DNA of 64,000 nt from Eulemur rufifrons (GCF_041146395.1 NC_090995.1:15627501-15691500), one strand, 5' to 3'. Shown: positions 49,767 through 61,225, counted from the stretch's first letter. Numbers and translations: made by a program. The notes: generated by a model not told the origin, from the letters alone.

Positions 49767-49958
49767 CTGTGCACACGCCACTGCGGCACACTCCGCCCGC
49801 TGGCAGGTCACCCGGCCGCGGTCACACGTGCAGAACTCACAGGCCAGGACTGTCCACATTTCGTCCTGGTACCGCACGACCCCCTGGTGCGAGCAGCTTC
49901 CGGCGGACGACACACACTCCTCGCAGCAGTGCCCGGGGCGCCGAGCCCGGCTCTGGCC
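49767..49958 (-). CDS. FRAS1: FRAS1 exon: end of VWC 4 and most of VWC 5
   Basis: A 192-bp exon, phase 0-0, 64 codons. It starts GQSRARRPGHCCEECVSSAG, the CCxxC closure of VWC4, runs through VVRYQDEMW, and then CEFCTCDRGRVTCQ, the CxxCxC cluster of VWC5, ending AECAAVACAQ. Remembered human text is GQSRARRHGQCCEECVS at the start. The acceptor is cgctccctcag and the donor is ACAG|GTAAGA. The exon is GC-rich and lies 68 bp from a tandem array that begins in the intron on its 5' (higher-coordinate) side. Confidence 0.97.
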
Positions 49959-50847
49959 CTGAGGGAGCGGGGAGAGCGGCGGGAGGGGACAGCCGTCAGG
50001 GGACAGGGAGACGCCAGAGCCAACGCGGCAGGACCAGGACAGCAACACCGTGCACGGCTGCCCCCCGCCCCCGCCCACAGGGGCCCCGACCCTCCGTCCC
50101 TCCGTCCCGGGAGGCAGGACCAGGACAGCAACGCCGTGCACGGCTGCCCCCGCCCCCGCCCACAGGGGCCCCAACCCTCCGTCCCTCGTCCCGGGAGGCA
50201 GGACCAGGACAGCAACACCGTGCACGGCTGCCCCCCGCCCCCGCCCACAGGGGCCCCGACCCTCCGTCCCTCCGTCCCGGGAGGCAGGACCAGGACAGCA
50301 AGGCCATGCACGGCTGCCCCCAGCCCCCGGCCCCGCCCACAGGGGCCCCGACCCTCGTCCCGGGAGGCAGGACCAGGACAGCAAGGCCATGCACGGCTGC
50401 CCCCTGCCCCCGCCCCCGCCCACAGGGGCCCCGACCCTCCGTCCCTCCGTCCCGGGAGGCAGGACCAGGACAGCAAGGCCATGCACGGCTGCCCCCAGCC
50501 CCCGGCCCCGCCCACAGGGGCCCCGACCCTCGTCCCGGGAGGCAGGACCAGGACAGCAAGGCCATGCACGGCTGCCCCCTGCCCCCGCCCCTGCCCACAG
50601 GGGCCCCGACCCTCCGTCCCTCCGTCCCGGGAGGCAGGACCAGGACAGCAAGGCCATGCACGGCTGCCCCCCCCCGCCCCAGCCCACAGGGGCCCCGACC
50701 CTCCGTCCCTCCGTCCCGGGAGGCAGCCTGGCAGGTCTTCACCAACACTGAACACGAGACGCTCGAACCCTCAAAGGACACACGGGACCACGACATGCGT
50801 TTCCTCACGACCCAAAATGAGAGGCAGAACAGCAAGCCCTCCAGCAC
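49959..50847 (-). other. FRAS1 intron between the 50848 and 49767 exons, mostly minisatellite
   Basis: An 889-bp intron of which about 700 bp is one tandem array. Only about 68 bp separate the array from the acceptor of the downstream exon and about 120 bp from the donor of the upstream exon. Confidence 0.95.
50027..50727. repeat. Minisatellite of 83-92-bp units, 8 copies
   Basis: Units start ggcaggaccaggacagcaa at 50027, 50113, 50197, 50283, 50366, 50458, 50541 and 50633, and the array stops at a partial unit at 50722. Length differences come mostly from the C-rich part (gcccccgcccacaggggccc). The plus strand is C-rich and the minus (transcribed RNA-like) strand G-rich. Open frames of up to 541 codons crossing it are artefacts. 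Confidence 0.97.
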
Positions 50848-50949
50848 CTGTCGGCAGCTCAGCGGAGGGCAGACCTGTCGGTGGCACCTGGCCCGGCCCC
50901 GGTCACACACGCAGGTGGTGCAGGCGTCTTCACTCCACTGCTCGCCGTG
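50848..50949 (-). CDS. FRAS1: FRAS1 exon: VWC domain 4, CxxCxC part
   Basis: A 102-bp exon, phase 0-0, 34 codons, from HGEQWSEDACTTCVC through RCHRQVCPPLSCRQ. It carries the CxxCxC cluster of VWC4 (CTTCVC) and the following C..C pair. Remembered human text is HGEQWSENACTTCICDRG. The acceptor is cctggctcag. The donor implied by homology is CGACAG|GTGCTGG, which departs from consensus at positions +4 to +6. A better-looking GTGAGG donor lies 39 bases further into the intron at 50803-50808; using it would add 13 in-frame residues including a cysteine. The 889-bp intron that follows is mostly minisatellite. Confidence 0.95.
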
Positions 50950-52599
50950 CTGAGCCAGGAAGGAAACAAGAACGTGGAAAATCAGACATGGCCTTCATCC
51001 ACCAGCAGCGCAGCCACGTAGGACTCCCAGCCTCTAGCGCGTTTCTCAACTGAGCCACGTCGAACGTGCTCTTGAGAGACGGTGACATTTAGATGGAAAC
51101 GGCCTCTAAGAAACAAGCCAGTAAACGTCCCAAGAGGACTTTGCGTTGATTTTCACTCTGCTGTGGCCACTGCACAGCTGTGCCGAGGGCCCTCTCTGAG
51201 CCCCCAGCACACGGGGGCCTCGGGGACACCGAGGGGGACAGGAGGACCTGCCGCTGGCCCACGAGTGACCACTGCTCAGCTCTTCCTCTCGGCCAGGACT
51301 GCGGGCTCCCGCCTCCCGTGCAGCCATGGCGCGGACACTGTCCCCGTCCTTCCTGAGGGACCTCCCGGGAAATGTGCTCACGTGGTGGGGGCCAAGGAAA
51401 ACACTCCCCCCACATACACGGAGAAAAGCCCACCCTCTCCAGCAGCCCTGAGCAGCGGCTGTGCCGGGAGGGGCCGCCTGCAGTCGATGCAGCCACCGCG
51501 AGGACATGAGGGACGGGAGGAAGGGCAGATGCCAGCGTGCTGGGGACAGCCGCGGGGGACGGCGGGGCAGACAGATCCCCGAGACGTCCTCGAGCCCGGA
51601 ACGGAGCCCCCTGCGGCTGCCCCACCTCTGGACGTCTGGTCATGCGAAATAGTGAGTGTCCTCCCTGCGGCCACTTTCAGAGCGGGGTTTCTGTCACTTG
51701 CAGGCAGAAACACCGTAGCAGACACCGAGCCTGGCCCTTCAGAGAGGAATGGGTCTGGCACAGTCCTGTCCCGTGAACATGCAATCCAAGCCACACGTGC
51801 AGCTGCTGTGTCACAGCGCAGACCCAGCACACGAAAGTCCTTTCCCAGTCAGGCATTTTCATTCAGACTTCAGGACACCTCTCTGGAATCCGTGAGACGC
51901 CCGTCCCCCAATTCTCAGTTCCAGATTCTCTGCCAGGAGTCACAATCCTGATTCCCATTCAGTCTTTCTTAGCGTGGCTGGCAAGTAAGGGACGTAGCTG
52001 AGTGGATGTCTTATGTGTTCTTTGCTTTTGAGCGAGGTGATCTTTGGCTCAGCTGGGCGCTGCTCAGGCAGAACATTCACTCACTCGATTTGCTCAGCTC
52101 GGCTTTGGCTGGTGACCCTGTGTCAGGCACAGTCGCCCAGGCTGCCCCGACAGCACCGGGGGGCTCACAGGTTCCACCACCGACAGCTCCCCTCCCCCCC
52201 CACCCCGCTGCCACCACCCCCCCCCACGGCGTAAGGGCGGGCGTCGGGCGGGATCGTCTCTGGGTGTCGTGCGTCAGACCCAGCCACCGCAGAGGGACAC
52301 CCCAGAGCCGTACAGCCCCGTGTACACGGACGGAGACCAGGGGAGGCCTCCTTCGCCCTCGGGACGTGGGCACAGCGAGTTCACCCAGGCTCACGGCCAG
52401 CACCTTCCTTGGTGTTTCCAACCCCTTCAACGGGATCTTTGCACGAAGGCTTCCCGTGAAGAGAAGGAACAGCCGCTCAGGTACCGAGTCACTGGTCCTG
52501 GCAGAGCCGGACGTGTGGGTGGGGGACGGTGGTGGGAAGGGCGGAGGCAGCCGTGTGAGGACGCGTGTCACGACGCCCGCGTGGGGACGTCGACGTTAC
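50950..52599 (-). other. FRAS1 intron between the 52600 and 50848 exons
   Basis: A 1650-bp GC-rich intron with long open frames on both strands caused by composition. A C-rich run lies at 52190-52227. No exon signature was seen. Confidence 0.8.
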
Positions 52600-52683
52600 C
52601 TCGTGCACCTGGCCGGCCGCGGAGCAGGGTCGCGCCGAGCACTCTGGGCAACATCTTCCCGGCAGGCGGACGACAATTTCATC
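52600..52683 (-). CDS. FRAS1: FRAS1 exon: end of VWC 3 and start of VWC 4
   Basis: An 84-bp exon, phase 0-0, 28 codons. It opens with DEIVVRLPGRCCPECSA, the CCxxC cluster that closes VWC3, and ends with RPCSAAGQVHE, the leading cysteine segment of VWC4. Remembered human sequence is DETVVRVPGKCCPQCSAR, so substitutions are conservative and every cysteine is kept. The acceptor is preceded by a T-rich tract (cttttttgggtaccaag) and the donor is GAG|GTAACG. Module borders fall inside exons here, unlike in the FU part of the gene where one exon is one repeat. Confidence 0.97.
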
Positions 52684-52929
52684 CTTGGTACCCAAAAAAG
52701 GAACAATCCATCAGATAGAGAGATTAATAAAACCCACAACAGTGGGAGACTTTATTCACAGCCAACTAAATCCCGTGCCTCGAGCACCCATAGCGGCAAT
52801 TTCCTCTCCCTTAGCGTCTGTTAGTCACCGGGGGCTCTGACAGGAATGAGCCCTCCCAAGGCCAGGGCGACCCCTGAGGCGTCTGCACATGCCTCCAGTC
52901 CTGTCCTCCTCCAAAAACAAACAAAGCAC

Positions 52930-53115
52930 AAATAATAATAAACATAGTACTTGGTTTTTACCAGGTACTGCCCTGAGTGCCTTGTATGACCCTATGAAGC
53001 AGATGCTGTTAGCCTTGCTTTACAAATGAGAACCATGAAGACCAGAGAGGTTGTGTAACTTCCCTGTGGTCACACAGGTGACCTGGTGACGGTAAATGCC
53101 TGGTGCTGGCACTCA
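52930..53115 (-). mobile_element. MIR SINE
   Basis: Reverse MIR: tttaccaggtactgccctga, tgaccctatgaagcagatgc, ttgctttacaaatgagaacc and ccctgtggtcacacaggtga. Confidence 0.85.
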
Positions 53116-53774
53116 GAGCACCAGCCAGACTGAGGCTTAGGAATATTCATTCTCCCGCTAAACTCAAAAGTGAAGGCATCCTTCTCACTATGAGCTACTT
53201 TACTATTCTTTTGCGTCTTTATGTGAATCTGCACATTTATGTGTGTGCACTGAGGAGGTCCTTAACATGAAAAAAAAACAAACTTGAGTGTTTTTACAGT
53301 AGCTTTGCTGAAAAATGGACAGCCACGGAGAAACGCAACAGGGCAGAGTAGCTGCAATGGTCATGAGAGAAATGCAGCAAGGCCTGTCTGTCCAGATTCT
53401 TCCCTGTGTCCCTGTGTACTCGCAGGTAAGGATGCTCCTTCTGTCCTGAGTCGGGGAGAGCACCCCTGGAGGAGAGTCTTACGGCTACAACACAACGGGC
53501 TTCAGGACAAGGTCTGAGAATCCTCCCTAGGTTTTATGACCTGCTTCGGGGAGACGGGGGTGGGGGAGGTCATAGTGACCTTCCTGCTCCTGCTGTTTGC
53601 TCAGATTCTTTCTGCTTAAAATAGGCAATATGCCAAGGTGCTATATTTTGGGGTAACATGTCCTGAACCCCATTCAAAGAGAAAGAAATAACATTCTGAA
53701 TATTCAGAGAAACAGCAGATTTCTGAAGGCTATTTACTGTAGGATCTGAAAGTGTTTAAAAGCCATTTTGCAAG

Positions 53775-53906
53775 TTGGATGCACGGACTCACACCTATAA
53801 TTTCAGCTACTCGAGAGATTGAGGCAGTAGGATCCCTTGAGTCCAGGAGTTCAAGACCAGACTGGGCAACACAGCAAGATCCCCATCTCCCCCAACCCCC
53901 TAAAAA
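53775..53906 (+). mobile_element. Alu-like monomer (FLAM type), diverged
   Basis: The text gcacggactcacacctataa, tttcagctactcgagagatt, gtccaggagttcaagaccag and gggcaacacagcaagatccc is a single left arm, followed by a short A-rich end. Confidence 0.75.
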
Positions 53907-55319
53907 AGCTATTTTGCAAATTCAGTAAGATGCAAGAATATGCAGCCTTTATTAAACAGAAGCAGGAAGCAGTAAATAAGGAATAAACATTGGGATTTTT
54001 TTAAAAGTAGAAGAACCAATCATAGGAGAAATAAGAATTAAAAGAAAATTAAAGCAAAATTTTCAAATTAAAATCAGTATTGGAGGCACTAAATATAAAC
54101 TTAAGAAACTCTCCCCAGCAGAGGAAAGTCCCAAAGTGCAAAATGGTGAAAGAGAACATGACTATAAAGAGGGAAAGAGAGGGGAGAAATCTGAGAGTCG
54201 TAGCTATTTCTGGAGAAATGAGCATAATTGGAACAGACATGATTCATCAAAGCCAGAACTGGAGGAAACATTTCAAAAGCTGTAATCCTGTCTCAAAGGG
54301 GCTCCACGATACCCTAGGTAAGACACATGCAAAGAAACCTCACCTGGAGACCTCCCGAGAGACACTGAGTTATAAAGGTAAGGCGGCATCCTACAACAGG
54401 GCACCCACGAGAAGTGAGCTGCACGTAACAGAATAAAAAGCAGATGAACCTCAGACTTCTCCTCCACGGCACCAAGCTCGAGAACTCAGTGGAAAGCCGT
54501 CTGTAGGGTTGGGACGGGAAGGGATTATGGTCCTTCCAAAGTTTAAATCCCTCCAGACTGTCTTCCAGGTAAGAAGGCAACGTGAAAATAATTCTCAAAC
54601 ACTTACACACTCAGAAGACTTACCAACCACCTATTCTGCTTGAAAAAATATCCAAGACGAAGTTCAAACTACTCAGATTAGTCAATATGAGGAATGGGGA
54701 GGAAAAACGAGTGGTTAATAACTGTCAAGAACAACCCTCATCAGAGCGTCTTAACGAGCCTCCCAGCGGCTCTGTCCCCAAGGCGCCTGCACCGAGCTCA
54801 GAGCCAGCGAGTTCAGCATGAATTTACGTCCCTCCTTGAAAGAATAACCCTGATTTGAACATAGGAATTTCTCCTCTTGTCAGAAATTACCACCAACTTC
54901 TAAAACACCATTATAGTAATTACGATGCAAACAAACATACCCACATTTGCCCACCAAAGGATGGGATGAATTACCCCCCAGCCCCCAAAAATCTATCATG
55001 GTCTCTTCAAATGGGGGAAATAGGGGCGACTGTTTTCCTTGACGCTTATCTACATTTTCCAAACTTTCCTTAATGTGTACAAATTCCATTTGTAATTTTT
55101 AGAAAACCCTTACATTAAAAAAAGATGAAAATCTTTGAAGACGGGTTGAAAATTTTTCTAGAGTTCAAGCCCTAGAAATACACTTCTACTGAATTACTTG
55201 TGATTTCCTCATATTTAATGAACAAATGCACACAAAATGCTTGAAATTATGCTCTGTAATGTTAGCAAACATTATTATTGTGATTATTATTGCACACAAT
55301 GGTACATAATTCATCATGC

Positions 55320-55530
55320 TGGGAGGCACCATAGCATGATGGTTAAAGGCGTGAGTCAGGTGTGGCCTCCTGAGGTTGTGAGAAAGAGCTGCCTCCGTTA
55401 GACGTGCTGACACTTCCTAACTACGGTAGTAACTAAAACAGTTACGTTTCCTTTCTCAACCTCACTTTTATCAGCTGTAAAATGGAAATGATGACAACAG
55501 CTTGAGAATTACAAAGTACCTATTAAACAC
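55320..55530 (+). mobile_element. MIR SINE
   Basis: Forward MIR: caccatagcatgatggttaa, aggcgtgagtcaggtgtggc, ttcctttctcaacctcactt, ttatcagctgtaaaatggaa and gagaattacaaagtacct. Confidence 0.85.
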
Positions 55531-56264
55531 CCAAAATGCGGTGCTGGTGCTGGTGCTGGTAAAGTGGGTGATTGTTCCGTCAGCAGCACTGATTACATAG
55601 CTCCCTCTGCATCCTCAGAACATCCAACATGCAACAGTTACATTAAGTCAGGAAAAACGGTTCTAAATGATCTGACAGTTGGGTTTCTAAAAAAAATATG
55701 TCATGGCAAAAATATAGACTTAATGATACAAGAGCGATTAAAATCAGTCTATTTCCAAGCCTTCAGAATGCTTGCATATTAATTAGCTCTAAAGCATGGT
55801 ACCAAATTTCATCGTCTTACGTTAATCATGCACATCGATGCAAACTGTGAGTGAATACTGTGCATGAGGCTGGAGTTTATGTTTAATGTTTTTAGGGTGA
55901 GAAACAGCACTTTCCGTCATCCCCAAGGTCTGGTCCCCTAATCTGCAGTCTGTGACTGTGTTTCTGAAGACGCAAAGCAGGAGATGCCCGGAGGAGGTTC
56001 CCTCGGGCCCTCCGCCCCTCCCTTCCTGACACGGCTGATTAAGCAAACTGTTAATTACTGCACAAGGGGACGAATCCCTGAACGGGCTGCATCAAAGTGC
56101 CCCGACACTGCGGCATCCTCCCAAGGCAGGAGCAGCACCGCGAGAGGCCGCACAGCTCCGCCAGGGGCCATCGTGATCCTGCACCAAGGAAGCGCCCGGT
56201 GACAAACCGGGACACGAGACGTGAGCACAGTACGTGGTCGGTGCGGGAAACAGCCGAGTCTTTC

Positions 56265-56470
56265 TGTTATTAATAGACGTATTTGCCCTTTATTTGGCAT
56301 TTTGCATTTCTAGTCTAATTGCCTTTTGTCACCTTTAAAATACTGCCCCAATTGTCACAATACGCCATGTTATCGATTTTGTTCTATTTGACACAAAGTA
56401 CTGCTCTGTGTCAACTCAGTGTCGGCTTCCAGCTTTTCCTTAGATCAAAAATGAGCTATTTTTCGGCTGG
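56265..56470. promoter_or_regulatory. Candidate conserved non-coding element
   Basis: Single-copy, AT-rich, no repeat signature, with motifs such as ctagtctaattgccttttgt and catgttatcgattttgttct. Regulatory role is inference. Confidence 0.25.
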
Positions 56471-57101
56471 AGGCAAACTCTTTCCGTAGTTATCTGCCCA
56501 CTGCCCCGGCATCCATAGGAGCTTCTAGAAGAGTAAGAAACTATAAAATATCATGTATACCACATTTATTTGCAGTCGATTCTCTCTTCCAAATTGGTGA
56601 AGATCCCAGTGTTCTGAAAATCAGACCTGCTTTAAGTGAAGAACAAGATCCCACTACCTTAAACATCCCCAGAGAAAATTCTTTGGTAATCTGAATCATT
56701 ACCCCAAAAGAATTAAATCACATACATTTGGATGATCATGCTCAAAGATATGCACACGTCTTTAAAAAGCACACTATATCTATGTATTGAAAGACAGTAA
56801 GAAACCCGATCATATTCCTAAGTTCTCCAGATGTGCAGCCTGGCAGTTTAGAACATCTGCAATCGGAGCTGGGCCCTCCGTTCTGTGCGCTCTCGAGGCT
56901 CAGTTTCGTATGGAACAATCAGCCTCAATGGCTGGTCACCGGCCCCATCTGTGGCTTCCCAGGGTGGAAGACGTGCTGCAGAGGTGTAAGGACAAACTCC
57001 AAAGTGTAGGGACACTCGGACAGAATCTCGGAAGAGACTCCAAGTCCCGCAGCAGTGAGGCCACCGCCTGCGGAGGACCGTGCCGAGGTTGTCGTCCTCA
57101 C

Positions 57102-57235
57102 CTGGTCACAGAACAGAGGCTGGCACTGGGCCGTGAAGCACTGGGCAACGCCATCTCTGCACACACACTTGGCGCACGGGCTCAGCCGCCAGTCTTCCCC
57201 GTCCTGAAACACGCGGCCTTCGTAGGCACAGGGCT
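57102..57235 (-). CDS. FRAS1: FRAS1 exon: VWC domain 3, first part
   Basis: A 134-bp exon, phase 1 to phase 0. The first two bases complete the glutamate codon split with the previous exon (G|AG). The translation is EPCAYEGRVFQDGEDWRLSP, then CAKCVC, GVAQCFTAQC and QPLFCDQ. It holds the leading cysteine and the CxxCxC cluster of the third VWC module; the CCxxC cluster lies in the next exon 4.4 kb away. The acceptor is cccttccag and the donor is CAG|GTGAGG. VWC modules in extracellular matrix proteins commonly bind growth factors of the BMP/TGF-beta type, but no partner can be read from this sequence. Confidence 0.97.
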
Positions 57236-57538
57236 CTGGAAGGGCAAAGCAGGCGGTTACCGGGGACATCGCAGGGGTGGTCCCGGGGCTGACTGCACGG
57301 GCCAGCGGGGTGAGGGGTCAGGGCCTGGGAGGAGGCCCCTGCTGGGGGCTCCGTGCTCTGCGTCATTGGCTCGATCTCACCCTGTGACACGCTCTCCCTG
57401 CCAGGTGCAAAGCTGCACCTTGGCTCTAACAAGGAAGGGCTGGGGACCGTCCAACCACACTGAGCAAGAGCGGGAAGAGCCGGGTGTCAGCATGGGAACC
57501 CCAGGGCAGAGAGGGTCCTTCCCGCAGCTCACACTCAC
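57236..57538 (-). other. FRAS1 intron between VWC2 and VWC3 exons
   Basis: A short 303-bp GC-rich intron with no repeats recognised. Confidence 0.9.
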
Positions 57539-57698
57539 CCCCAGGGCCCACGCAGACGGGGCAGCAGCTCCCTTCGGGGATGAAGGCCAGCTCCCGGGGT
57601 CCGCACGACAGCGGGGGGCACGGCCGGGGGGCGCAGCGGACCTCTCCATGGGCGCAGGAGCACACGCTGCACGGGGGAGACGCCCACTCGGTTCCGTG
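57539..57698 (-). CDS. FRAS1: FRAS1 exon: VWC domain 2 (most of the module)
   Basis: A 160-bp exon, phase 0 at its start and phase 1 at its end. It translates from HGTEWASPPCSVCSC through the CPPLSC core to FIPEGSCCPVCVGPG. The CxxCxC motif (CSVCSC) and the CCxxC motif (CCPVC) are the two cysteine clusters of a VWC module. Human FRAS1 as remembered reads HGTEWASSPCSVCSC in the same place, so the match is close. The acceptor is cccag before CACGGA and the donor is GGGG|GTGAGT, a strong match to consensus. The part of VWC2 before HGTEW (human ends ..KKIHE) belongs to an upstream exon that I do not see. The intron to the next exon is only 303 bp. Confidence 0.97.
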
Positions 57699-57926
57699 CT
57701 GGGTGTCAGCGAGAAGAAAGGACAACATTAGTGACCGAACACAGGCTTTCACTCAGCCACAAGGAACATCCTGTTCTGACGCAAACCAAGGCTGGAACTC
57801 GGCAGAGGAGGAACAAGGCTCTGAGCTCCCAAGGCTGAGACAGGACTTGCCATGTCCCAAGTCAGAGACCCATTTATAAATCGACCTTTCTTTCTATGAC
57901 CCCTGAGATTATGTGCTTGGAAAACA

Positions 57927-57954
57927 TGAAATAAATAAATAAATAAATAAAAAT
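57927..57954. repeat. (AAAT)n microsatellite
   Basis: About seven copies of aaat/aata. Confidence 0.95.
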
Positions 57955-59094
57955 CATCCTGATCCCATCATTTTAAAGATTTTATAAAGCCCAAAGTAAA
58001 AATACATATATTTACTGTGTTCTTTGTAAGAGTCACATCAGTCTGAGTAGCAACCTGTTTCCTTTCTGACTTTACTTTTCATCCTGCTTCGTTCCCGTAT
58101 TATTCCTTCATTCTCTCTCCCGCTCTCCCATGTTCCGGGGACCTCAGCATCCCAGGGAAAGTGTGTGACGGCCCACAGGCGGCACCTGTCCCCCCGCCCC
58201 GTCCTCCCACAAACCGCAGAGCCAGGTCCCCCCCAGGGAGGGTGCCCGTCTGCACGCGCAGAATGTTCCAGATCCACTTCACGCTTGGACAGCACGTTCT
58301 CAAAGCCAGCGCTGTACCAGTGACCTGGCAGACCGACCCCTGGCTTGAGTTATCACACGATTCACCAAGTGCCACGAGTACAGCCGAGTCACCCTTGGAT
58401 GTTCAGGTGAACCCGAAACATGAACACAGACAGCCACAAACCCCCCGACTGCCCAGGGAGGCGGCCGTCAGAGACGTGTGTTCTCAGTGACGGAATGGAA
58501 TAACGGTGGCCTGTCGCAAGACAGAGGGAAAAATTAGCTTAATGAATACAATCTTCTTTACGTTTTCTTAAATTTTGGAACCAGTCCCCTTTGCCTCTGT
58601 TAAATCTGGCCTGTGATGACACCCGACTCAGCACAAATCATGCCAGACTTCTGTTGAAAACATCACACGCCCTCGGTGCACCGTCACCCAATGTAGCCTG
58701 GGGACCGTAACTGTAGGTGTCACCGACAAGCACAGAAAACGAACAGCCGTGTGCTGCTCCTCAGATCAGCACCCAGAGTAATTCTTCACGCCTACCGAAC
58801 ACAAAGGAGCGCGGTCTCCCCCACACGAGTCAGGGCCCCCGCGTTCTGCAGGCCGCAGATGGGCTGGCAGCAGGCCGGGACCGCCGTTACAGGTCCCTGA
58901 TCCTCTGCGCTACAGCGGCAACACGGACTGTCCCAGGTGGCCACGATCGTCCAGCTATTTGGGAGCCGAGTCCTCACACTGTTACGGGTCTCCCTCCAGG
59001 CACACGTGCTGGGCCCACAAGCAACAACGCACGTAAGCGCTGAGCAGGTCCCCTGAGAACTCACCGGGCCACACACGCGTCTCAGCCCCCGCTC

Positions 59095-59225
59095 AGCACT
59101 TCCTGCGTTGGGGACCCTGAGTAAGTGACTTAACCCTTCTCAGCCCCAGCTCCTCCCCTGTCATAGTGACATGGCCTGACCACACCACTTTCGCTGGGTT
59201 CTTCTGAGGCTGAAATACAAGGAAT
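59095..59225 (+). mobile_element. MIR fragment
   Basis: Forward MIR core: ctgagtaagtgacttaaccc, ttctcagccccagctcctcc and gttcttctgaggctgaaata. Confidence 0.7.
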
Positions 59226-59499
59226 TCCATCTATTGTTCCATATAGTGAAACTGGAAATATTTTCATGAAAACTGGAAGCTTCACACAAATGCCTCCTAT
59301 CAGGGAATCGTGTTCTCCAGGAGTAGGCAAGGGAACTATTTACAGTAAAATGCTATGTAAAAAGGCAAGACACAAAACACAGCGTAATTTCAATTACGTT
59401 ACACCGCGTCTCTCAGTATTGCCTATTTCTCTAGCTGGCTGGCTATGCCACCCCTCCGCCCAAACTGAAACCACGTCAGCAGTGGTTCTCAGAGTACTG

Positions 59500-59580
59500 G
59501 GATTACTGGTAGTTTTTTTTTTTTCTGCTTGTATACTTTTCTATTTTCCAAATTTTCACCAATAAAACATTTTTATCTTT
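59500..59580 (+). mobile_element. Possible L1 3'-end relic
   Basis: The text cttgtatacttttctatttt and ccaaattttcaccaataaaa resembles the tail of an L1 3' UTR. Confidence 0.4.
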
Positions 59581-60267
59581 GTCATCAGAAAGCAAGTAAC
59601 TATTTAAAATATCTAATGAAGCACTTACATACCTGAAAGTCAAATTTAAAGACTGTCTAAAACAACTTGAAATCAACTTTATTTTATTAAAAGTTATCAT
59701 AGAAGACTGCTTCTAAACATCTAGACATTTCACTTCATTAAAATGAGAGCTTGTTTTTGTTACCACCAAGAAACGTTAACTGTCCTTTCCAAAACACTTG
59801 CGATCACAACACCTTTCAGATGGAGACCACAAAAATCAGTTATAATAACCGCCTGTCAATCACCAACGTTTGCATCTGTAGCGTGAGAAAGCTTTATTAG
59901 CTGGTCTCTGTGGTACCTATGAGCTCTCTGACCGTGCGAATCGACCATCTAACTCAAGAGATAGAATCAAGCAACGGACTCTCCCTTCACAGTGAACTTG
60001 AGAATTATGGAGATAACGAAGAACAGCGGAGGGAGGCTCCAGCGCTCAATGTCAAAGCCACAGCAGAGACTCCAGAGGGTGGTCTGAAGTGCACAGCGTG
60101 ACGACGAGGACCACACCTCGAGGGGACGAGTTGCGGAAGTGCCCTCCACGTTTGCCTCTTCCTCCCGTGCCTGGAACAGGGACAGCCCCTTCCCCAGCGT
60201 GTGCTGAGCACTGGTGACACATGGGACGCAGCCAGCCTGGAGCTTCAGGTGTTCGACACATGCCGAG

Positions 60268-60544
60268 GGGGGTGTGTGGTGTGTGTGTGTGGTGTGTGTG
60301 TGCGCGGGTATGTGGTATGTGTGGTGTGTGTACGGGTGTGTGGTGTGCGTGTGTGTGGTCTGTGTGTGGTGTGTGCGCGGGTGTGTGGTGTGTGCGTGTG
60401 TGTGTGTGTGTGTGGTGTGTGTGTGTGGTGTGTGCGCGGGTGTGTGGTGTGTGCGTGTGTGTGTGTGTGTGTGGTGTGTGCGCGGGTGTGTGGTGTGCAC
60501 GGGTGTGTGCGTGTGTGTGGTGTGTGTGTGTGTGTGTGTGTGTG
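60268..60544. repeat. GT-rich compound repeat with GCGGGTGTG units
   Basis: Alternating (GT)n blocks are separated by gcgcgggtgtgtggtgtg units, about 275 bp in all. Two blocks near 60366-60500 are near-exact copies. Open frames reading VCVCVV.. (plus) or HTHTHT.. (minus) are artefacts. Confidence 0.96.
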
Positions 60545-61064
60545 AAATTTCACAATCTTCTTCAGGCCCACCTACAGCAGCGCTGTTTTTCATCAGCGCC
60601 CTGGCGGCAGAGCTTTGGGAAATGAAGGAATAACTGGAGCACAAAGCGATGCTCCCGTAAGACCTGCTTTCCTCTGTGCCGTCTTGGCCTTGTCAATACC
60701 TTTCTGAAAACGCGAGATTCTGACACGGGCAAAGGCGGGTTCTGCAGACAACACCCTGAATCTATTCCTCTGCACAGTCGCCTAGCAAGCTGGCTCGGCT
60801 GCTGACAAGAGTGCAAAGCAAGATAAGGCCATCAAGCATTTGCCCGCCTCACTGACAGAACAAAAAAATAATTTTTCTTCACGTAATTTGTTCCTGTTAT
60901 GAAGTTATAGATCCAGAATACTGAATGTCTGGGAATGTTCGGTGCGTGTTATAATTACAGCCTCTACTCTGAGAACTAGGTTGCAGAACTCAATATGCAT
61001 CTCTTTCCTTGCATCCAACAAACCGGTTCTTTCAGCCTCGCAGACGGGCCAGGCGAGCAGACCT

Positions 61065-61225
61065 CTCCCTCCGCGCCTCCGTCCACCCAGACCGAGCACC
61101 AGGGCGTCGCCCCCGCCTGTCCCCTCCGCCCACCCAGACCCCACCAGGGCGTCACTGCCGCCTGTCCCCTCCGCGCCTCCGTCCACCCAGACCCCACCAG
61201 GGCGTCACCCCCCGCCTGTCTTCCC
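61065..61225. repeat. GC-rich tandem repeat, about 3 units
   Basis: Units of the form ccgcgcctccgtccacccag, accccaccagggcgtcac, ccgcctgtcccct repeat with one unit lacking the cgcctccgtc part. Confidence 0.9.

Larger units (their letters stand above)
52684..57101 (-). other. FRAS1 intron between the 57102 and 52600 exons
   Basis: A 4418-bp intron. It contains two MIRs, an Alu monomer, a short (CTGGTG)n run at 55545-55560, and an AT-rich possible conserved element at about 56265-56470. Confidence 0.85.

Noticed and set aside
49428..51053. 541-codon plus-strand frame and overlapping frames on the minus strand
   Set aside because: They cross the 83-92-bp array and read antisense to two real FRAS1 exons. 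The minus-strand frames contain exon translation only at their ends.
60201..60644. Cys/Val-rich and His/Thr-rich frames
   Set aside because: They are translations of a GT/CA-type repeat.
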